DNA of 12,320 bases. Origin: an uncultured Clostridia bacterium (lineage in GTDB: Bacteria; Bacillota; Clostridia; Christensenellales; UBA1242). Both the position numbers and the translations under genes were made by a program. This document shows, one piece after another, positions 8,866 through 12,320 of this stretch. The stretch covers positions 1 through 12,320 of the forward strand of contig CAKVMJ010000032.1 in the NCBI GenBank assembly GCA_934772445.1, in the 5' to 3' direction. The notes beneath the pieces are model-generated. The model saw nothing but the letters and a program-made list of their open reading frames with translations. It was not told the origin of the DNA and searched no databases. The first letter of the stretch is position 1. Each line of letters starts with the position of its first letter.

Positions 8866-8915
8866 TAACTCTCTTTTCAAAATTATCATCTAACTCTCTT
8901 TTCAAAATTATCATC
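8866..8915. repeat. Perfect 25-bp tandem duplication at the 3' end of the TM2 gene
   Basis: Bases 8866-8890 and 8891-8915 are identical and directly adjacent. On the minus strand each copy starts GATGATAATTTTGAA and can encode DDNFEKRV. Since 25 is not a multiple of three, the second copy read by the ribosome is out of frame and supplies an immediate TGA (8888-8886). With a single copy the gene would end RVIR then TAA; now it ends RVR then TGA. The loss is one residue. Confidence 0.97.
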
Positions 8916-9197
8916 ACTTTCACATAAATAAATAATACCTCTAATAAAATTAATAATTGATGGAATGAATGTCCACGAAAATAAAATATCAGCCACACCC
9001 AAACCAATTTTACCAAGATAGAAGTTATTGACACCAATGCCACCTAAAAAAATACCAAATAATCCTGCTGCAACTTTTGATTTACCTGCTTTGCTAACAC
9101 CTATTCCATTTGATAATTCTGAACCAACTTTTGCACCACAATGCAAGCACACATAAGCGTTATCATCTATTTCTTTTCCACAATTTTTACAAAACAT
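8886..9197 (-). CDS. Small zinc-ribbon plus TM2-domain membrane protein
   Basis: This 103-residue protein has an N-terminal zinc ribbon (C3-x2-C6 and C17-x2-C20) and a TM2 domain at about residues 41-90. The TM2 domain comprises a hydrophobic helix, the family loop FLGGIGVNNFYLG (50-62), and a second helix ending at IIYL. TM2 proteins sit in the membrane with two helices joined by a short turn. Their function is generally unknown, so none is claimed here. The charged tail (SDDNFEKRVR) is typical of the family but its last residues are altered by the 25-bp duplication. Start choice is firm: ATG 9197 follows a perfect AGGAGG (9211-9206) at eight bases. The promoter is full consensus and overlaps a repeat shared with the divergent XRE gene, so repression by that regulator is the likely control. 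Confidence 0.92.
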   Translation of the reverse strand: MFCKNCGKEIDDNAYVCLHCGAKVGSELSNGIGVSKAGKSKVAAGLFGIFLGGIGVNNFYLGKIGLGVADILFSWTFIPSIINFIRGIIYLCESDDNFEKRVR

Positions 9198-9226
9198 TTT
9201 TGTTTCCTCCTATATCTAATGTACAC

Positions 9227-9255
9227 ATTATATCACGCAAAAGTCTATATGTCAA
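9227..9255 (-). promoter_or_regulatory. Full-consensus promoter of the TM2 gene
   Basis: On the minus strand, TTGACA (9255-9250) and TATAAT (9232-9227) are separated by exactly 17 bases, with TGA just before the -10 box. Every recognised element matches consensus, making this the best promoter in the window. Transcription would start near 9220, with AGGAGG at 9211-9206. A promoter this strong on a small membrane protein gene usually needs a repressor, and the -10 lies inside the shared repeat. Confidence 0.85.
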
Positions 9256-9285
9256 GAGAATTAATAAGATATTATGTACAAATAA

Positions 9286-9291
9286 TATAAT
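9286..9291 (+). promoter_or_regulatory. Candidate -10 box for the XRE regulator gene
   Basis: TATAAT at 9286-9291 lies inside the second copy of the inverted repeat. The -35 region is poor; TTAATA at 9261-9266 would leave a 19-base gap. A start near 9298 would also cut into the AGGTG ribosome binding site (9296-9300). Either the leader is extremely short or transcription starts from a weaker site upstream. A weak promoter would suit a self-limiting repressor. Confidence 0.3.
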
Positions 9292-9306
9292 GTGTAGGTG
9301 ATATAT

Positions 9307-9507
9307 ATGAAATTAAGAATTCTAGATATTCTAAAAGAAAAAGGTAAAACAAAATATTGGTTATACAATCAATTAGGGCTAAGTTATCAGAATTTTAACA
9401 ACATTGTTAATAATAAAACATCAGCAATTAAATTTGATAACTTAAAAGCGATATGTGATATTCTTGAATGCACACCCAACGACCTTTTTGAAGATTATTA
9501 TAAATAA
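9307..9507 (+). CDS. Small XRE/Cro-CI family helix-turn-helix regulator
   Basis: The product is 66 residues and is little more than one HTH domain. The core TKYWLYNQLGLSYQNFNNIV (15-34) supplies the helix-turn-helix, followed by NKTSAIKFDNLKAICDIL and the family-typical tail CTPNDLFEDYY. Such minimal Cro/CI-like proteins bind DNA as dimers and mostly repress nearby promoters. It is divergent from the TM2 gene and shares repeats with it, so the likely role is control of TM2 and of itself. I chose ATG 9307 because AGGTG (9296-9300) sits six bases upstream. The frame also has a GTG at 9298, but that codon overlaps the ribosome binding site. No sensor domain, signal peptide or membrane segment is present. 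The stop codon merges into a terminator shared with the ABC gene. Confidence 0.92.
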   Translation: MKLRILDILKEKGKTKYWLYNQLGLSYQNFNNIVNNKTSAIKFDNLKAICDILECTPNDLFEDYYK

Positions 9508-9535
9508 AAAAGAGCATATCGCTCTTTTTATTTTT
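9507..9535. terminator. Bidirectional terminator between the XRE and ABC transporter genes
   Basis: AAAAAGAGC (9507-9515) pairs perfectly with GCTCTTTTT (9521-9529) around a 5-base loop, followed by A and five T on the plus strand. The minus strand reads TTTTTT then ATTTAT after the hairpin. The stem starts at the last base of the XRE stop codon and lies about 12 bases past the ABC stop, so it can end both convergent transcripts. Confidence 0.9.
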
Positions 9536-9540
9536 CTTCC

Positions 9541-11328
9541 CTATTTTGAAACCTCTTCGCTAGTTTCTATAATAGCATCTTCTAATTGTTGAGATTTCTC
9601 TTCCTTATTATATAATGCTTTATAAAGTGGACAATTTCTCATCAAATATTTATGACTACCCTCACCAACAACATTTCCGCTATCAATAACCACAATTTTA
9701 TCTGCATCAACAATTGTGGACAATCTATGTGCAACAACGATAATTGTATGGTCATTCTTTAAATTATCAACCACTTCAACTATCTTTTCTTGATTTTCAT
9801 TATCAAGCGCACTTGTTGCTTCATCTAAAATAATAATTTTAGGATTTTTCAATAAAATTCTTGCAATGGCAAATCTTTGCTTTTGTCCACCTGAAAGCAT
9901 AACACCATTTTCACCAACTTTTGAATCCAAGCCCTCCGGCAACGCTTTAACAAAATCATAAATTTGTGCTTTTTTAAGCGTTTTTATAATCTCCTCATCA
10001 GTTACATCTGGTTTTATATATTGCATATTTTCTCTAATTGTTGCATTGAAAATATATGGAGTTTGAGTAACTGTTGAGATAGAATTTCTCAATGATTTTT
10101 CTGTTAATTCATTAATGTTTTCGCCATCAATTGTGATAGTTCCACAATTTTCTTTTAATGAATATAATTTATTTGATAATGATAAAATAGTACTTTTTCC
10201 ACAACCACTTCTACCAACAATAGCTGTGGTTTTATTTGCTTCAAATTTGATTGAAACATTATGCAAAACTTCCTTATCTTCAACATATCCAAAGCTTACA
10301 TTATCAAATACAAGTTCGCCAACTTTAGCCTCAACATCTTTATCCCCAAACTTTTCTTTAGGATATTTCTCTATAACTTCAAATACTCTATAAGCACAAA
10401 TTTCACCTTGTGTGATATATTCCTTAATTGAAGCTAAGTGTCTTGCCAAATTTTTTGCATTACCAGAATATGAATAAACAATTAAGAATGCAGATAATGT
10501 TACAACTTCAGTTTTTATAAAGAATATACCTAGTAGTAAAAATCCAGTTAGGAAAAGCATTGAAACAATATCTCTAACCAATATAAAATTACGCCTTGTT
10601 TTTCTTGCTTTTAATGATTCATTTAATGTTTTTTCAATTTTTCTATCACTATCTGCAATAGTATTTTTTCTAATATTTAAGCTTTTAATATCTCTTAATG
10701 CTCTAACTTGTTCACCATAAGCACCAGTGGAAATCTCTCTTAAATCTTTAATCTTTTTCCAATCTTTCCACCATTTTTTCTCTTTCTCGTTATCAAAAAC
10801 AAAACATACTACAACATAGCCAAGCAATATTAAGAAAAACCAGATATTTAAGAATGCAATATAGATAAAGAATGCCGTGTTTGAAATAATTTCCAAAACA
10901 GTATTGAAAACATCAAGCAATGCATCAGAGCATCTTCCAACATCACTATTAATTCTTTCTATAAAAATACCATTATTTGTTTCATCACATTTGCTCATTT
11001 CAGTTGTTGTGATAGCATTTATAAGATCATATCTTATATCTTGCTCAACTTTAAACGCAACTTTAACATAAACATAAGCATTAACATAACTAATCAACGG
11101 ATTTATACAATTAATAACAACTGAGTAAATAATCAATGTAACTGCCATTGTAAAATCTAAAGTTGAAAGGCTTGCCAAGAAATTAGCAGAAATAATTGGC
11201 GTAGAAATACCAACAACTGAAAGCAAAATAAGAGTTGTTATTTCAAGCGCCCATAATTTTTTATACTTTTTATAATATGGAAATACTTTATATAAATTTT
11301 TAGAATATTTAGCTTCTGTTTTTTCCAT
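9541..11328 (-). CDS. ABC exporter half-transporter (membrane domain fused to ATPase)
   Basis: This 595-residue protein has the usual type I exporter half-transporter layout and length. About six membrane helices (roughly residues 27-48, 61-81, 139-158, 160-178, 247-271 and 276-295) precede an ATPase domain from about 335. All ATPase motifs are intact: A-loop Y348, Walker A GRSGCGKST (372-380), Q-loop Q422, signature LSGGQ (478-482), Walker B IIILDE with D502 and catalytic E503, D-loop SALD and H-loop H534. It should work as a dimer that pumps a substrate out using ATP. With no degenerate site and no partner gene beside it, a homodimer is the simplest reading. The substrate (lipid, peptide or drug) cannot be inferred. 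ATG 11328 follows AGGGGG (11340-11335) at six bases. The charged C-terminal tail (about 574-595) is probably not part of the ATPase fold. Confidence 0.95.
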   Translation of the reverse strand: MEKTEAKYSKNLYKVFPYYKKYKKLWALEITTLILLSVVGISTPIISANFLASLSTLDFTMAVTLIIYSVVINCINPLISYVNAYVYVKVAFKVEQDIRYDLINAITTTEMSKCDETNNGIFIERINSDVGRCSDALLDVFNTVLEIISNTAFFIYIAFLNIWFFLILLGYVVVCFVFDNEKEKKWWKDWKKIKDLREISTGAYGEQVRALRDIKSLNIRKNTIADSDRKIEKTLNESLKARKTRRNFILVRDIVSMLFLTGFLLLGIFFIKTEVVTLSAFLIVYSYSGNAKNLARHLASIKEYITQGEICAYRVFEVIEKYPKEKFGDKDVEAKVGELVFDNVSFGYVEDKEVLHNVSIKFEANKTTAIVGRSGCGKSTILSLSNKLYSLKENCGTITIDGENINELTEKSLRNSISTVTQTPYIFNATIRENMQYIKPDVTDEEIIKTLKKAQIYDFVKALPEGLDSKVGENGVMLSGGQKQRFAIARILLKNPKIIILDEATSALDNENQEKIVEVVDNLKNDHTIIVVAHRLSTIVDADKIVVIDSGNVVGEGSHKYLMRNCPLYKALYNKEEKSQQLEDAIIETSEEVSK

Positions 11329-11358
11329 TTTTATCCCCCTACTTAATTAAATTATGTA

Positions 11359-11387
11359 AGTCTATCAAAAAAATCAGTAAATAGCAA
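11359..11387 (-). promoter_or_regulatory. Candidate promoter of the ABC exporter gene
   Basis: On the minus strand, TTGCTA (11387-11382) and TAGACT (11364-11359) are separated by 17 bases, with TGA before the -10 box. Transcription would start near 11352, leaving about 24 nt before the ATG. It lies just beyond the rpsI terminator, which supports the exporter being a separate transcription unit. Confidence 0.45.
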
Positions 11388-11397
11388 TAGGAAAAGC

Positions 11398-11428
11398 AAA
11401 AAAAAATTTCCCATTTGGGAAATTTTTT
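11398..11428 (-). terminator. Terminator of the rplM-rpsI operon
   Basis: AAAAAATTTCCC (11401-11412) and GGGAAATTTTTT (11417-11428) form a perfect 12-bp stem around a 4-base loop, one base past the rpsI stop. On the minus strand the hairpin runs into nine T (11406-11398), a classic intrinsic terminator. Confidence 0.92.
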
Positions 11429-11429
11429 A

Positions 11430-11873
11430 CTATCTCTTTCTGAATTGTGGAGCTTTTCTTGCTTTTTTCAAACCATATTTCTTTCTTTCTTTAACTCTTG
11501 CATCTCTTGTTAAGAAGCCTGCAGATTTAATTTCTGGTTTAGTTGTTTCATCAGCTTTAACTAAAGCTCTTGAGATTGCGTGACGGATTGCACCAGCTTG
11601 ACCAGTTAAACCACCACCGTGTACATTAACATAAACATCAAATTTATCACTAGCTTGAACTAATTCTAAAGATTGTTTAGCAACAAGTTTTAAAGTTCCA
11701 AGAGGGAAATATTCATCAATGTGTTTTCCGTTAATTTCAAATATACCTTTACCATTAGGCATAATTCTAACTCTTGCAATAGATTGTTTTCTTCTACCAG
11801 TTGCAGAATAAACAACTGCTTTATTTGCAGGAACTTTCTTAGTTGATTTCTTAACTACTTTCTCTTCTGCCAT
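11430..11873 (-). CDS. rpsI: 30S ribosomal protein S9 (uS9)
   Basis: This 147-residue protein is a clear S9. It shows ATGRRKQSIARVR from residue 24, the core GGGLTGQAGAIRHAISRAL (86-104), and the basic tail LTRDARVKERKKYGLKKARK. The tail threads to the ribosomal P site and contacts tRNA. The family is usually about 130 residues; here a Lys-rich extension of roughly 18 residues precedes the domain. The last residues are FRKR, where most bacteria I know have FSKR or YSKR. Start ATG 11873 overlaps the rplM stop by one base (TAATG) and follows AAAGGAG located inside the end of rplM, so the two genes should be translationally coupled. A strong terminator follows immediately. Confidence 0.98.
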   Translation of the reverse strand: MAEEKVVKKSTKKVPANKAVVYSATGRRKQSIARVRIMPNGKGIFEINGKHIDEYFPLGTLKLVAKQSLELVQASDKFDVYVNVHGGGLTGQAGAIRHAISRALVKADETTKPEIKSAGFLTRDARVKERKKYGLKKARKAPQFRKR

Positions 11874-12316
11874 TATTTAACATCTCCTTTAATAGATATT
11901 TGTCTAGGTTTTTGAGCTTCGTGTGGATGTTCAGAACCCTTATAAACTTTCAACTTACTTGCCATATCTTTTCCAAGTGAGTTCTTTGGTAACATACCTT
12001 TAACTGCTTTTTCTAAAACGAAATCGCTTTTAGTTGCCATTAAAGTTTTGTAATCAAATTCTTTTAATCCGCCTGGGTAACCAGAGTAACGACGATATTT
12101 CTTTTGTACTCCTTTATTACCTGTTAAAATCATTTTATCTGTATTAATAACTATAACATAATCTCCTGTATCAACATGAGGAGTATAGATAGGTTTATTC
12201 TTTCCTCTAAGGATTGAAGCAACTTGACTAGCAACTCTACCAAGAGGTAGTCCAGCAGCATCAACTAATAACCATTCTCTAGTTACAGTTTCTTTCTTTG
12301 CCATTAAAGTTTTCAT
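11873..12316 (-). CDS. rplM: 50S ribosomal protein L13 (uL13)
   Basis: This 147-residue protein matches L13 along its whole length: GRVASQVASILRGK (26-39), TPHVDTGDYVIV (45-56), YSGYPGGL (77-84), VKGMLPKN (105-112) and the end motif YKGSEHPHEAQKP (125-137). L13 is an early-assembly protein of the large ribosomal subunit. I take ATG 12316 as start because the family in Firmicutes commonly begins MKT.MAKK. Only four bases upstream are visible, so its ribosome binding site and promoter are outside the window. A second in-frame ATG at 12304 has no Shine-Dalgarno. It is followed without a gap by rpsI, the standard bacterial pairing. Confidence 0.98.
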   Translation of the reverse strand: MKTLMAKKETVTREWLLVDAAGLPLGRVASQVASILRGKNKPIYTPHVDTGDYVIVINTDKMILTGNKGVQKKYRRYSGYPGGLKEFDYKTLMATKSDFVLEKAVKGMLPKNSLGKDMASKLKVYKGSEHPHEAQKPRQISIKGDVK

Positions 12317-12320
12317 TATA

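Larger units (their letters stand above)
9217..9296. repeat. Operator-like repeats in the TM2/XRE divergent promoter region
   Basis: TACACATTATAT (9222-9233) and ATATAATGTGTA (9285-9296) form a perfect 12-bp inverted repeat, each copy covering a TATAAT. A looser direct repeat overlaps both: 9217-9233 and 9272-9288 match at 14 of 17 positions around ATGTACA. The inverted copies are centred 63 bp apart, about six helical turns. They are the obvious candidate binding sites for the XRE repressor encoded next door; that assignment is inference. Confidence 0.6.

Noticed and set aside
8858..9043. Minus-strand frame of 61 codons overlapping the TM2 gene
   Set aside because: It is the alternate frame of the TM2 gene; its end DDNFEKRVIR arises only because the 25-bp duplication puts the second copy in this frame.
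9110..9301. Plus-strand frame of 63 codons across the TM2 start and the divergent promoters
   Set aside because: It is antisense to the TM2 gene and runs through the promoter and operator region; it has no ribosome binding site.
10115..10393. Plus-strand frame of 92 codons inside the ABC exporter gene
   Set aside because: It is antisense to the conserved ATPase domain, which explains its openness.
10877..11071. Plus-strand frame of 64 codons inside the ABC exporter membrane domain
   Set aside because: It is antisense to a well-supported gene and has no independent support.

Overview
The window is a low-GC, AT-rich stretch of bacterial chromosome. The rplM-rpsI pair, consensus sigma-70-type promoters, strong purine-rich ribosome binding sites and many compact U-tract hairpin terminators all fit a low-GC Bacillota (Firmicutes), possibly an uncultured gut-type lineage. 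The genus cannot be told from the sequence. The standard bacterial code fits: UGA is used as a stop and does not occur inside the genes.

Layout, left to right. Positions 1-73 hold the first 24 codons of an unidentified minus-strand gene with its own good promoter. Next come two large minus-strand genes for exported proteins: a 1947-residue protein with an N-terminal membrane segment (245-6088) and a lipoprotein made almost entirely of tandem bacterial Ig-like modules (6241-8196). Together they fill two thirds of the window and look like a cell-surface pair, each with its own promoter. Divergent from the lipoprotein is a Nudix hydrolase (8304-8792, plus). A bidirectional terminator separates it from a convergent small zinc-ribbon/TM2 membrane protein (8886-9197, minus). 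That gene is divergent from a 66-residue XRE-type repressor (9307-9507, plus), and the shared intergenic region carries a matched pair of operator-like repeats. Another bidirectional terminator separates the repressor from a convergent ABC exporter half-transporter (9541-11328, minus). The window ends with the ribosomal protein operon rplM-rpsI (minus), closed by a strong terminator.

How the genes relate: L13 and S9 are translationally coupled housekeeping genes. The XRE repressor and TM2 protein look like a self-contained regulated unit. The Ig-like lipoprotein and the giant protein are probably both displayed outside the membrane. Nothing links the Nudix enzyme or the exporter to either unit beyond position. 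I see no mobile element, CRISPR array, tRNA, rRNA or riboswitch, and no gene-free stretch longer than about 160 bases.

Most worth a second look: the mirrored operator-like repeats between the XRE and TM2 genes, a 25-bp tandem duplication that changes the end of the TM2 gene, an internal helical duplication in the giant protein, and an apparently leaderless lipoprotein mRNA.
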